NCBI GenBank assembly: GCA_012931725.1
Contig: CM022944.1
Coordinates: 60,738,247-60,802,246 of the forward strand
DNA from: Litsea cubeba
Lineage: Eukaryota > Streptophyta > Magnoliopsida > Laurales > Lauraceae
Direction: 5' to 3'
DNA: 64,000 nt
Below the pieces are notes generated by a model. That model was not told where the DNA came from. It was given only the letters and a program-made list of their open reading frames with translations, and did no database searches. Below are positions 32,964 through 43,639 of the stretch, piece by piece (position 1 is the stretch's first letter; every line of letters starts with the position of its first letter). The position numbers and the translations under genes are program-made.

Positions 32964-34197
32964 ATGTCCAGAATGTGAAGAGCCTAGGTACAAGGTCAAT
33001 GATGGAAAGCGAAAGAAGATCCCTCATAAGGTGCTCTGTTACTTCCCATTGATACCGAGGTTACGCAGATTGTATATGTCAAGGAATATAGCCACTGAGA
33101 TGAGATGTCATAGTGATAAGTGCGTTAATGATGGGATAACGCGGCATCTGGCTGATTCAATGGAATGGAAAGAATTTGATAGGAAATATCCAGAGTTTTC
33201 CCAAGAGACACATAATGTGAGGCTGGGGTTAGCCACCGATGGATTCAATCCTTTCGGTAACATGAGCACCTCGTATAGCATGTGGCCTGTCATACTTGTG
33301 CCCTATAATTTGCCACCATGGATGTGCATGAAGGAGCCATTCTTGATGATGTCATTACTTATTCCAGGACCAAACGCACCGGGAAACGATATCGATGTAT
33401 ATCTGAGGCCCTTGGTTGATGAGTTGAAGGAGTTGTGGGATCATGGTGTATCGACCTCTGATGCCTCCACTAAGGAAATCTTTCAAATGCATGCAGCTGT
33501 GATGTGGACGATAAATGACTTTCCTGCATATGGTAACTTGTCAGGGTGGAACACAAACGGTTATAACGCTTGCCCCTCGTGTAATGACAGCTCATTAGGG
33601 GTGAAGTTGAAAGATAAGACTGGTTACATTGGCCATCGAAAATACTTGGAACTAAACCACCAATGGCATAGAAGTAAGGCCTTCAACGCTCAGCCTGAGC
33701 GTGAAAAGAATTCTTTGGATCTACTGGGGCAGAAGGTACTAGACCAGCTCGAAGAACTAGCACCGGTCAAGTTTGGCAAGAATAACAAAAGATCGTGTGA
33801 CTATGGAGATCTGAATTGGACAAAGAAAAGCATCCTATTTGAATGGCCCTACTGGAAGTGCAAAAAACTCCGACACAACCTTGATCCTATGCACATTGAG
33901 AAGAACGTCTATGTAGCTTTGGTTGGAACAATTTTGGGCATAAAGGGCAAAAACAAGGGCATCAAGAAAGCGCGTAAGGATTTGAAAAATATGGGCATCA
34001 AACCAGGGTTGCATCTAGTGGAGAGTGGCGATGGATCAGGCTTGAAGCCGCATGCCTTTTACACTCTGGAACCAAAACATAGAGATGGATTTTATGAAAT
34101 CTTGAAGTCGATCAAATACCCAAATGGCTATGCGGCGAACCTCTCGCGGTGTGTAACCTCGAAAAATGATAAATTAGCTGGTTTGAAGATGGTTTGA
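32911..34197 (+). pseudogene. tnp2: CACTA tnp2, Transposase_21 core
   Basis: A 428-codon frame covering the main transposase domain of tnp2: CPECEEPRY, FPLIPRLRRLY, HADS-like region at RHLADSMEWKEFD, LGLATDGFNPFGNMSTSYSMWPV, YNLPPWMCMKEPFLMMSLLIPGP, FPAYGNLSGWNTNGYNACPSC and DPMHIEKNV. The conserved DG...N, PGP and HIEKN blocks include the probable catalytic acids. The frame is ended by an 11-bp tandem duplication (TGGTTTGAAGA at 34179-34189 and 34190-34200), after which the protein text resumes in another frame. Not functional. Confidence 0.93.
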
Positions 34198-35069
34198 AGA
34201 GCCATGATTGCCACATCCTTATCCAACGCATCCTTCCTATTTGCATGCACGACTTTCTGAATAAGGATATTTGTACAACATTGTTTGAGTTAGGCAGCTT
34301 TTTCCAAGACCTCTGCTCGAAAACACAGAGACACGATGATTTGAAAAAATTGGAGGAGCAGATATTTTAATATTGTACAAGCTGGAGAGGATCTTTCCTC
34401 CTGCTTTCTTTGATGTGATGGTTCATCTATCGCTTCACTTGCCACGCGAGGCCATGCTTGGTGGACCTGTGCAATATCGGTGGATGTACCCGATAGAAAG
34501 GTAATAGCTGATGACCATTGATTAATTCTTTATGTATTAATGTCATTGCCTTGCATTAGAAATCATAGTTGTTATCATTGGTTGTTCAAAGGTTTCTGAA
34601 GACCCTAAAAGGGTACGTTCGCAACCGAGCTCGACCTGAAGGTTCGATCGCGGAGGCTTACATTGTCAAAGAGTGTCTCACTTTTTGCTCAATGTATTTA
34701 AGGCAGACTAAAAGAGTAGTACGTTATGATGATGATGGCGAACGTGGCCCGGGGATGTCGGTCTTCACACAAACTATCCGTCCCATCGGACTGATGCCAA
34801 GGGCACATGATTCTTCTCAAAGAGATCATGACATGGCTCATTGGTTTGTGCTGAATAATTGCCTCGAGGTGTTGCCGTATCTGCAGTATGTGCTTCAATT
34901 CAGCCATATTTATGCATTGTTTGTTGACTCCTTCATTCATTATCTACTTTTACTTATTCATTAAAAGCTACCTTGAGTAGGGAACACAAGAATTTAGTGC
35001 AAGATCAAAGAGGTGGAGATGTCGGGCAGATACAACGAAAAAGAATTTGAAAAATAGTTCAAACAACGT
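34198..35069 (+). pseudogene. tnp2: CACTA tnp2, DUF4218 region with intron
   Basis: After the duplication the text SHDCHILIQRILP resumes, then breaks at a TAA near 34367 and continues one frame away (LERIFPPAFFDVMVHL, HLPREAMLGGPVQYRWMYPIER). A clean intron follows at 34501-34591 (AAAG/GTAATA...TTCAAAG/GTTTC), joining MYPIER to FLKTLKGYVRNRARPEGSIAEAY. This is the DUF4218 region that follows the core in tnp2 proteins. A further small intron around 34880-34970 and more frame changes lead to QRGGDVGQIQRK. The exon ends at 35069 before GTAAGA. Confidence 0.85.
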
Positions 35070-35132
35070 GTAAGACATATAAAATATTATCATTTTAATT
35101 GCTAGATATTATTGGGTTTGTTTTTAAATAAC

Positions 35133-35137
35133 ATTAG
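35133..35137. repeat. Target duplication of Tat element, left
   Basis: ATTAG, repeated at 58409-58413. Confidence 0.96.
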
Positions 35138-35414
35138 TGATGGACCGCGCTCCGAATGCTCGGGTTCCTACCGAGGTCGGCGGACGTGGGAGTCCGTTTG
35201 GTTCTGACCCTTTCGTAACCAGGGGGCAAGGGGGGCGTGCATCAACATTTCTTTTTTTGTGGGGGTGTGCCAGATTTTCTATTTTTACTTGGAATTGCAA
35301 GTGGTGATCCGGAGATCAACCTTCGCAAGTAAAAAGGAAATCAACTTCTTTTCAAGTTTTCCATTACACATATATTTAAGAAAAGAGACATTTTCTTGAT
35401 TTGCCGTGAAAGGC

Positions 35415-35495
35415 GATTTTTTTGGCATTTATAGCCGATTTTGGCGTTTATAGCCGATTTTTGGCGTTTATAGCCGATTTTGGCGTTTATAGCCG
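35415..35495. repeat. LTR array of GGC-(7 nt)-GCC mini hairpins
   Basis: Four tandem units of about 19 bp containing GGCGTTTATAGCC or GGCATTTATAGCC; same motif family as the 12-unit array at 44041-44340. Repeated in the other LTR (about 56055-56140). Confidence 0.85.
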
Positions 35496-35830
35496 ATTCA
35501 CAATCCTTATCAATAATGAAAGACAAGAGTTGTGATTTTTTGTCTCTTTTAAAAAAATACAAACTACAATGAAAAGCAAGAAAAGGAGGATCTAACTTCT
35601 CAGGAGATTGTGGGGGACCTGTTTAGATTGACGGTCGCAAGCCATATGTGGGCTTCGCCATCATCCATGCAGATGAGAACAGAGGATGCTATTGATTCGC
35701 TTGGCTTGGCTATAACCTCGGGTTTTTAGAGGACAAAGACCAAAAGGAGGTCCTATGTCCAATAAAAAGCCGAGTAGACGGGCTGAAAAGCCATATCTAA
35801 GCCATTGGAGGCAGGAGGAGAAGGCAAGGA

Positions 35831-35855
35831 CCTTGGGGGGGGGTACCCCCCAAGG
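35831..35855. repeat. G-run/C-run palindrome in LTR
   Basis: CCTT followed by nine G, TA, six C and AAGG: a 10-bp stem with a tiny loop. Also in the other LTR at about 56470-56494. Confidence 0.85.
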
Positions 35856-36702
35856 GACTTTTGTCACCTTGTTGCGGTGGCCGGTGTAGAACTTCCGCAG
35901 AGTTTTCTCTCTTTTTCCTTTCTCTGGATTTCTGTCTGTGTGTTTGTGCTTTTTTCTCTGATGTTTCTGATGTTTCTGATGTTTTTGATGTTTTTTTCTT
36001 CTTGGAGAGCTCTACTATTTATAGGCTTTTAGGTAGCCTTTTAGGAGGGTTTATGGGCTTTTATTGTCATTAAGCCGCATAATGGGAGGAGTTACAAAAT
36101 TGAATTGTTTATTTTGTAACTCCTTTTTCTTGGCTTCTGATTGGCCGGAGGAGATTGAGGGCATTTAATCGCCTTTAATCGCCATGATGGGAGGAGTTTC
36201 ATGGGTTAAATGCCATGAATCTCTTGACTTGTAACTCCCGAATGCTTGCTTCTGATTGGGCCGTCCAAAGAAATGGATTAATGACTGTAATAAAGCTAGT
36301 CAATTAATCGCATTAAGTGGTCGCCGAGCAGCTGAAGAGTCGCGGGCCGTGCCACGTCTTTTGGGATTCTTCTGTCGATGATCATCGATGGATCTTCATG
36401 TAGATCGACATCAAATGATCATGTAATTTCAGGTGTTTGTTGCCAACAGCGGGTCGGTGCCATCTGTCCTGTCGATTTCTCGATCGGTCGGGTAGAAAGC
36501 ACACTTTTTTTGGTTGACCGGGTGGCGATCAATATTGTTTTCGATACTCTTGATGATTGACCTGTGTTTTGGACGGATGTCAGAGGACTTGGTGTCTCAA
36601 AAGCATGAATTTTGGAAAGTACCAGAGGCTTGGCTCTTCGAATCGCGAAAAAACGGCGAAAACCGGGGTTTCCGGGGCCTTCCCGGCGACCCCGGGTTCC
36701 AA

Positions 36703-36750
36703 GGTCGCCGGCGACCCTGGCCCAGGGTCGCAGGGGTCTGCGACCCTGGG
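36703..36750. repeat. GC-rich nested palindromes in LTR
   Basis: A 14-bp palindrome GGTCGCCGGCGACC (36703-36716), then CCCTGG-C-CCAGGG (36715-36727), then a 12-bp stem with a 6-nt loop (arms 36721-36732 and 36739-36750). Present in both LTRs. Confidence 0.85.
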
Positions 36751-36919
36751 GGGGTTTTCCCCCTTTCGTGTCCCGTTTTGTGTCCGTTTTTGCTGTTTTT
36801 CGATTCTTTTTTCTCCTGTACTTTTCCTTGACATTTTGACCATTTATTGGCCTAATTTCTTCGTAGGAAACCTGATGGGGATCCTTGCATTTTATTTTGC
36901 AAAGTTTCCAATTTCCTGA

Positions 36920-37625
36920 GAAAGCCGAAGACTTTGTCGCGCAGAGCTGCCGATTTTCCGTCAGAAGCTGAAACTGGGCAAACGATGTCGGAATGACCTG
37001 AAATTTGGTGTGAAGCCTCCTGAGCAATAAATAAGACCAACCATAGGCTTTTGTTTGAGTTTTGAAGCCGTTTGGGGTCCTATCACCTGTAGACTTGCTT
37101 TTTGTCGCGATGAAGATGTCGCGGTTTGATGTGCGGTCAACCGATGTCCGATTGACTTGAAATTTGACAGGGAACCTATTGGAGTCATTTTAAGATGATC
37201 CATAGGCTCTGTCTTGGAAACCATGGTCCCGGAGAGCTTTGCCGCCGAGAGGCCTGATTTGGCTTCCGAGCGTCAAACTATGGTCAAATGTTGTGGAAAT
37301 GACCTGAAATTTGACGTGTAGCCCTTTATAAGCATTTTGAAGCCGTCCATGTGCTCTATCTGATGAGTAATGGCCTCGGTGGTTCTCGCCGCCGAGAGGC
37401 TTGATTTAGCTGTTCGAGGGTTGATGTAGGGTCAAACGTTGTCGGTTTGACTCGGAACTTGACGTGGAGCCTTTTGGAAGTATTTTGGGACTATCCATCG
37501 GCCCTGATCGAAGATTTGGTGTCTCCGATGCTTTTGCCGCCGAGAGCTCCTTTTCGGCTGTCTGAGAAGCGAAGTTAGGCCAAATGATTTTGAAATGGCC
37601 CGAAACTTCTTGTGTACTCCTTTTT
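36920..37625. repeat. Five diverged ~125-bp LTR units, each with a hairpin
   Basis: Shared frame: GCCGAGAGGC-like start, then a hairpin, then GAAATTTGACG-TGGAGCC-like text and CCATAGGC. Hairpin arms: GGTCA/TGACC (copy at 37282-37304), GTCAA/TTGAC (37136-37156 and 37431-37451), GGCCA/TGGCC (37578-37600). The first copy (36975-36998) has lost one base in this LTR but is perfect in the 5' LTR. Confidence 0.75.
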
Positions 37626-37770
37626 TGGCTGTCTTGAAGAATCTTGCAGTTTTTGTTTGATTCTGACAAGATTTGATTTTTGGAAGCAGCATTGCCTATT
37701 TATGGCAGGTTGCGACTTCATGTAGCTCTTTGGATCTTGAAGAGGCAAAGTGACATTTTTGGTGTCAACA

Positions 37771-37783
37771 AATGCCCCCTCGA
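37771..37783 (-). other. Tat polypurine tract
   Basis: Minus strand reads GAGGGGGCATT directly before the 3' LTR start TGTTGACACC. Confidence 0.8.
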
Positions 37784-38000
37784 GGTACAGCGACGAGTTG
37801 CTTAACTTTTGTAGTCGATGTGCCTCGAAGAGATTTTGAAGGAGAGCCTGTGACTTGACCAAGAGTCTTTGAGCAGTCTTTCTTTTTGGTATTTGTAGCC
37901 TTTTGAGCTTCCAGGGGAATTTTATGGTAGTGAAAGGGATCACATACCATCTCGAGGCAAAGTTTTGAAGATGACATCAGGGATGTGGATTTGGGTTTTG

Positions 38001-38220
38001 ACCTTGTGACCTAACAGGCTATATGTGGCAGGTTAGGGGGTCGGGTTTGGTTTTGATCGTGTGACCCAACAAGCTGTATGTGGAATGTTGGGGGATCAAT
38101 TTTGGTTTTGATCTTGTGACCTAACAGGCTGTATGTGGCAAGTTAGGGGATCAGGTTTTGGTTTTTGGTTTTTGGTCTTGTGACCTAACAGGCTGTATGT
38201 GGCAAGTTAGGGGACCAGGA
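38001..38220. repeat. Four-copy hairpin repeat upstream of antisense gene
   Basis: Four units of about 55-65 bp, each CTTGTGA, arm, 16-nt loop, arm. Arms CCTAAC/GTTAGG in units 1, 3 and 4 (38010-38037, 38120-38147, 38184-38211) and CCCAAC/GTTGGG in unit 2 (38065-38092). Confidence 0.88.
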
Positions 38221-38519
38221 TTTGGTTTGTTTTTTGTGGAATGTCAATTTCAAGATTTTGGCTCAATTTGGTAGATGAGGCTGGATGGTTCGATTTTTGG
38301 AAGCTCATGGGGCTTGGAATTTTCTTTTGTATGGTCCAATCAACTCAAAAGAGGCATGGAACCATTTTTGTATGCTCTTGGTAAGAGGGATTTCTCTTTG
38401 ACTAAAAGCCCAAATTTTTTTTTTTTTTTTGTGCCTAGGTGGTCAAACCTGGCTCATATGGGCTAACCCATGGGACCTTAAGCTTTTGAAATGGCTTAGA
38501 TCTTATATGGTGTCATTTT

Positions 38520-38705
38520 TGTAAAGAATATCCAAAAATATCTCATTTGGATAGAGAATATCTAAGAATATATTTACTTGGAGAGAATCTCTCATGATCC
38601 CTTTACTTTGGGATAGAATATCTCAAGATATCTTTCTTTTGGGAAAGAATCCGTCATAGATATCTTTCTTTTGGGAAAGAATCTTTCTAATCTCTTTCTT
38701 TTGGT
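38520..38705 (+). repeat. ~32-bp repeats just upstream of antisense promoter
   Basis: Five to six degenerate units with TAGAATATCT and CTTTCTTTTGGGAAAGAAT cores, ending 60 bp before the TATA box; possible activator-binding array. Confidence 0.75.
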
Positions 38706-38765
38706 AAGGTTACTAATTAGTAACACTTACCTCTTTCTTCTTTCCTTCTTTGGTTTGCTCTCCTC

Positions 38766-38772
38766 TATAAAA
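38766..38772 (+). promoter_or_regulatory. TATA box of antisense gene
   Basis: TATAAAA in the context CTCTATAAAAGCAAGG, 123 bp before the predicted start codon. Directs transcription opposite to the retrotransposon. Confidence 0.7.
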
Positions 38773-38894
38773 GCAAGGAGAAGGTTGGATCTCTTGCTCT
38801 TATTACTTTCTTTTGCAATAATCTCAAGAGGGCTTCAAGACCAAGAGCTTTTCTTCTTCAAGATCTTCAAGACTTTTCTTCTTCTTCTCCATCA

Positions 38895-41800
38895 ATGGCT
38901 TCAAGTAAGTTCCCTTTTTCAAGAAAACTCCATTGTAGGAAAAATAAAAAGATCTTTCTTCTTTCCCTTTTTTTTTTGTTTCTTTCTTTTTCTTTTCTTT
39001 TTTTTTTTTTCACGTGTTTTCCCCCTTTTTTTTTCACACGTTTTTTTTCTTCTTTCTTTTTTTTCTCATGTTTTTGTTGTTGTTTTTTTTTTTGTTTGTG
39101 GGCCTACGACAGATCCGTACGGATCTGGCCGTACGGCCACGTGGCCTGTGGGCCAGCCCTCTTTTTTTTTTTTTTTTTTCCTCCCCTTTTTTTTTGAGAG
39201 AGTTTCTTTTTTTTCTTTTTTTGTTTTCTTTCCCCTCTCTTTTTTTAGAGAAAGTTTCTTTTCTTTTCTTTTTTTGTTTTCTTTCCCCTCTTTTTTTTTT
39301 GAGAAAGTTTCTTTTCTTTTTTTTTTCTTTTTTTTTTTGCTCATCATGATAATGCATTTTTTTTTTTTTTGCAAACCAAGATGTTCATGCATGCATTCAA
39401 TTTGTAAATTAAATTTGTAGCATGATGTGATAGCATACCTGAAAGTTTTCGCAAATTTGGGAATTTGGAGCTCGCAGTGATGTTGAGCCCTTCCTGATTT
39501 TGTGGAGACTTTGAGGTTTCGAAAGTTTGGAGTTTCGGAGCTCGCAGCGATGTTGAGCCCATCTTCAAGCTTTCTATTTCTTTCGGGATAGTTCCTTTTC
39601 TTCGGAATTGCCCCGTCATCATGTCAAAATTTCGCCAGATTTTTTTTAGCGAGATTCTGTCATTTTGATGTTTGATCTTTTTCTTTTCCATCCTTTTCAG
39701 GTGGTTCCTCCAGAGCGAACAAGGGTAAAGAGCCTGCTACAAGCGTACCTCGTCGATCTTCTAGATCTTCTAATCCGGCTGTTCAGCAGGCTTTTGAGAA
39801 GGTCCAGTATGTTGAGAGAAATCTGGAAGAGTGCGACTCCCTCAACAGAGATGAGATGAGGCAGCGACTGATTGCTCTCAAGGGAGAGGAATTCTATAAG
39901 ATCATGGTAAGCAGTCGTCCATGGGTGATGGAAGATCAGAGCGTTTTGCCCAAGCCTACCTTCTTCTTTGGTGATGCAGTCCCTGATGACATGACATACC
40001 AGAGGAGATGTTTTCAGTTTTCCTTCACAGCAGATGGTGAGAAGAAGACTGTTGCTACCCGGTCGACGTTTGATCGCACCGTCTCGATTCTGAGCCTTGC
40101 CCCCACGTGCCCTAAGAGGGAAGATCCTCCAAGCTGGGTGAGAAGGACAAATGTAATCAAGACCGGGGTTTTTGTTGGCGGTTCTCCTGGATATACGGAG
40201 AGGTCGCCTGTTGACATGGACCTGTTGATGCCCTCCAGCGGCTACCAGGGCTCTGATTATCCGTCGGTCGATTTGAGACCGGTGGGCCTTGGTATTTTCA
40301 GTGGTGATGGCAGCAATTGGATCAAGCCTTTTCGACTTCGAGGCCGTTTCAATGCTGACTCCGAGTGGAAGTCGTGGACTGATCGCGTCCTGCTGATTGG
40401 TGGCGCCGTTTTGAAGGAAGCCGGGATTTTTGACGCGGTCCGCGCCTTTAGGGAGACCGTGATCTTTTCCGACGAGGCCTTCATGGCTATGCTGGAGTCA
40501 TTCCTCCCTCAAACCAATACCTTCGTTGTGACGAATGGTGAGATTGGTTTTTCTTTGAAGGAGCTGAGCGCCATTACTGGATTGCCCATCCTCGGCAAAC
40601 TCTATGAGGAGTTTATGCCGATTGACAGCGTCCTCGAGGGGCAGTCTGAGGAGTTCAGGCTTCTATACTTTCAGCTTGTCGCCTTCTATGATTTTTTGAA
40701 GGAGAAGGAGGGTTTGAAAGTTAGATCCAGCAGTTGGAAGAGTTTTAGCTCTTCATTCCCCAACTTTTTTGATAGCAGGGAGCCTTCTGATAGCGTGACC
40801 CAAGAAGCCGGAGCTCAAGATCCAAGTTCAAAGAAGATCTTGGCCATGCAAGAAGAGTTGAGAGATTTCTGTGCAAGTACAAACGCCATATGTCCTGACA
40901 TTGCACTGCGGAGAGATCTCGCTGTTTACCTCACTTATTGGCTTGGTGAGGCTGTTTTTGCTGGAGGAGATGGAACGCACATCAGGCCGCATTGTATTTT
41001 TCCGGCTTGTCAGATGGCGTTTGGAGAGCAGCTTGCTTTGGTGCCAGCTCTTTACTCCTACTTGTGTACCGAACTGCAGGCTGCTGCTTTTTTGGTTCGG
41101 CTTGGGCTTCCCATGAATAGGGTATTTTCAGCCCATATCTTTTATTCGTGGTATGTATACCACTGTCCTGGCTTCCATCGGCTGGGTGCTGCACAGGATG
41201 ATGATCCTCTGATGATTCGACTGGCTAAGGGCAAAGCCGTGTCCGAATCACTTTTGTTTGCCCGCATGAGGATCCGACGGTTCAGGGACGTCGAGATGGG
41301 GCAATCTTCAGTGAAGCTTTCTCCGGAGTTGCGGAAGAAGGCTTTTGATTTTGGTGCCTCCCGAGACTCTACCAGGGCGGGGTCGGGAAGGCATTATTCC
41401 TTGACAAATGCAGAGAGAGAGTGGCTTTTCAGCATACGTGTCGGCACGATGGTGTACCGCAGACATCTTTTCGTCGACATCCAGCCGTATGTACCCTCTC
41501 GCTTTGCTTTGCAGCTGGGCTTTTCTCAAGGCGTTGTTGGAGCGCCTTCAAGCATGGTGAAGCGCTTTGGAGGCTTACAGGACGGAAGAAATGCATGGGC
41601 TTTCTATAGTGCTGAAGACACTACAGCCATGATTTCTTATCCTGTGTTGCTGACTTCCCGGACTGCCGGCTTTGCGAAGTGGTTCGCGGAGAGCTTTTCG
41701 GCATATCGGGGGCTTTCCAAGAAGGAGCTTGATGTGAAGCTGGCATCTGGAAAGGGCCTTGGAAAGTCGGATGGCATCCGGCGAGAGGAAGTTTGGGCCT

Positions 41801-43612
41801 TCCTTTCTGGAGAGAAGCACAAGATAGGCTTTCTCGGTGACCAGGGCGTCATTGGTTCTGAAGCTGTTCGAGAAATACCTGATGAGGCTTTGGAGCAGCT
41901 AGAACAGGAGGAAGCCGAACTTGGCGCTTGGATGCAAGCGGCACAGAGGCAAGCTTCCGTGGAGTCTACTGGCAAGAGCAGACCATCCAGTGAGGAGTCA
42001 AGTGGGAAACCTGACTCTGAGAGCGGGGCAGGTTCCTCTAAGAAGCGAACCCGCCGGAGTAAGAGGGGGAGGAGTCATCATCACAGCAAGGGGCAGCATG
42101 AGGACTCTCCTAACTTGGAAGTTCCTCTTACTATCAATGAGGATGTGCCAGTGGATGCTGACGAGCCTCCAGAGAAGAGAAGCCGAGAAGAAGAGACCGT
42201 CGGTGAAGGTATGATTCTTCCTTTTTCTCTTTCCATTTCTTTTCATGGGATTTTTTCCATGTTATGATTTGCTTCTTGTTTCTGCTTTTCTTCTTTTTTT
42301 TTTTTTTAGCAGAGGAAGACTTGGTGATGCCTGAGGTCCCAACCGATGAGGTGGTGATGGATCCTGTTGAGGCACCTGAAGAAGAACCGAGGGACTCTGG
42401 AGTAAATCCAGAATCTCCAATTGGTACGACTTCTTTTGCTCCTTTTTTTTTTGAGTTTGTGACTCGGTTTGCTAACATTTTTTTTTGTCAGCTGACTTGC
42501 CACAGGGTTCTGATGACTTTGAACCATCGATGGACGCAAATGTTGATGATGCTTTCGATGAGTTCATGGAGGAAGAGAGTGTTCCGCCAGTCGTCGAAGA
42601 AGGTATTTTGTAGTAATAACCCTGATAATGATTTTCAAACAGGATTATATTCATACCTTTTTGTGTTTCTTTGGCAGGTTTTGAAGTGACAGAGGAAGGT
42701 CCGTCGCTTCCAGAGCAAGGGATGCCAGAGGTTAATCCAGAGGTAGAGACTCCTGGGACCAGTTCTGACAATGTTGAGGAGATTCCTCGCGCTGAGATTC
42801 CTTCCCGAGCAGGAGCAGCTTCAACTGGAAAGAGTTCTTTTGTTACTCTTTCAACAGATGATGACATGAGCAACCGACCAACGGAGTTGGGCGAATCTTC
42901 AGCTGGGCCATCTCTTCTTTTTGCGAAGAAGGTGGTGGTGCGAGTTCTGAGCTCTTGGATTGAGACTCTCTTTTCTGGGCACTTGGAAGCCGGATTTAGC
43001 ATGATCCAGCATGTGCGTGAGATTCTCGGTGATGCTGAAGAGGCTGGTCTGGATGTCACATATGCCAGGGCGATCGTTAATAGGATCATTGAGCTGGGTG
43101 ACAAGTGGTTTGAGACCATGGGTTTTCCTGACGATCAGTTCTTCAAGGAGATGTTCTTGGACCCTGCGGATAAGGCTCAATCTGACCTGGATGAGGCTAC
43201 AGAAAGCAAGAAGCAGGCAGTCCGAGAGAGGAACTTAGAAGAAATAACCATCATTAGGCTGACACATGACCTTAACATCCTTGATAGGGAGGTCGATGAG
43301 GCCAGGAAACGTCTTGAGCATCTGCAGGCACAAGTCGCTGCCAAGTGGACTGAAATAACAGAGGCTCGTGAAAGGGAGACTGCTCTGATTCACCGAGTTG
43401 AGGATGCCATTCGAGTTCTCAAAAGGAAGTCTGATGAGGACAAACAATGGAAAACCGCTCGAAGGAAGCTTCCCAGTGCAGAAGAAGGGTTACAGCCCAC
43501 CCCAGCATCTCATGGCAGGTTCCTGAAGAAGCGTGCCTTGGAATCCTTGACGGATGAAGCCAAAAGCTTGCTTAAGGAGCTGAACTCTTGGCTGGAGACC
43601 GTTTTTGATTGA
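38895..43612 (+). CDS. Antisense accessory gene of Tat element; plant-mobile-domain-like protein
   Basis: Five exons by inspection: 38895-38904, 39701-42208, 42310-42423, 42492-42602 and 42678-43612. All introns are GT-AG and phase 1. The exon total is 3678 nt, exactly 1226 codons, with no internal stop. The tiny first exon (ATGGCTTCAA) is chosen because it splices in frame to a Ser/Arg-rich N-terminus lying before the long frame. Residues ~200-460 resemble the plant mobile domain (PF10536): WTDRVLLIGGAVLKEAGIFDA, ESFLPQTNTFVVTNGEIGFSL, ITGLPILGK, YLTYWLGEAVF and LALVPALYSYLC. A basic KKRTRRSKRGRSHHH stretch may be a nuclear signal. An acidic linker covers exons 3-4 and a long coiled coil the C-terminus. 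Function unknown. Host PMD proteins of the MAIN/MAIL type act in silencing and gene expression, so interference with silencing is conceivable but only inferred. Confidence 0.82.
38930..39375. repeat. T-rich low-complexity tract in intron 1
   Basis: Long T and TTTC runs within intron 1 (38905-39700). The Phe-rich plus frames and Lys-rich minus frames across it are artefacts. Contains the palindrome cluster at 39110-39146. Confidence 0.9.
39110..39146. repeat. Three overlapping perfect palindromes
   Basis: An 18-bp palindrome (39110-39127, centre CCGTACGG), a 14-bp palindrome TGGCCGTACGGCCA (39126-39139) and a 12-bp palindrome GGCCACGTGGCC (39135-39146, containing a G-box CACGTG), in the middle of a T-rich tract. 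Confidence 0.92.
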
Positions 43613-43639
43613 GCTCCTGTGTACAGAAACCATCCTTCT

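Larger units (their letters stand above)
35138..37770 (-). repeat. Tat 3' LTR
   Basis: Begins TGATGGACCGCG and ends GGTGTCAACA on the plus strand. Contains four GGC-loop-GCC units (35415-35495), a G-run/C-run palindrome (35831-35855), a GC-rich palindromic block (36703-36750) and five diverged ~125-bp units (36920-37625). Confidence 0.97.

Noticed and set aside
36514..37027. Several frames of 75-202 codons within the LTR on both strands
   Set aside because: They arise from GC-rich palindromic LTR sequence, recur in the other LTR, and show no domain or consistent start.
38671..39420. 249-codon Phe-rich frame and matching Lys-rich minus frames
   Set aside because: They cross T-runs within intron 1 of the antisense gene and show no domain.
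39856..42267. Single-exon 803-codon gene starting at 39856
   Set aside because: The frame is open upstream to a splice acceptor at 39700, and a short exon with ATG at 38895 joins it in phase. The end reads into intron 2.
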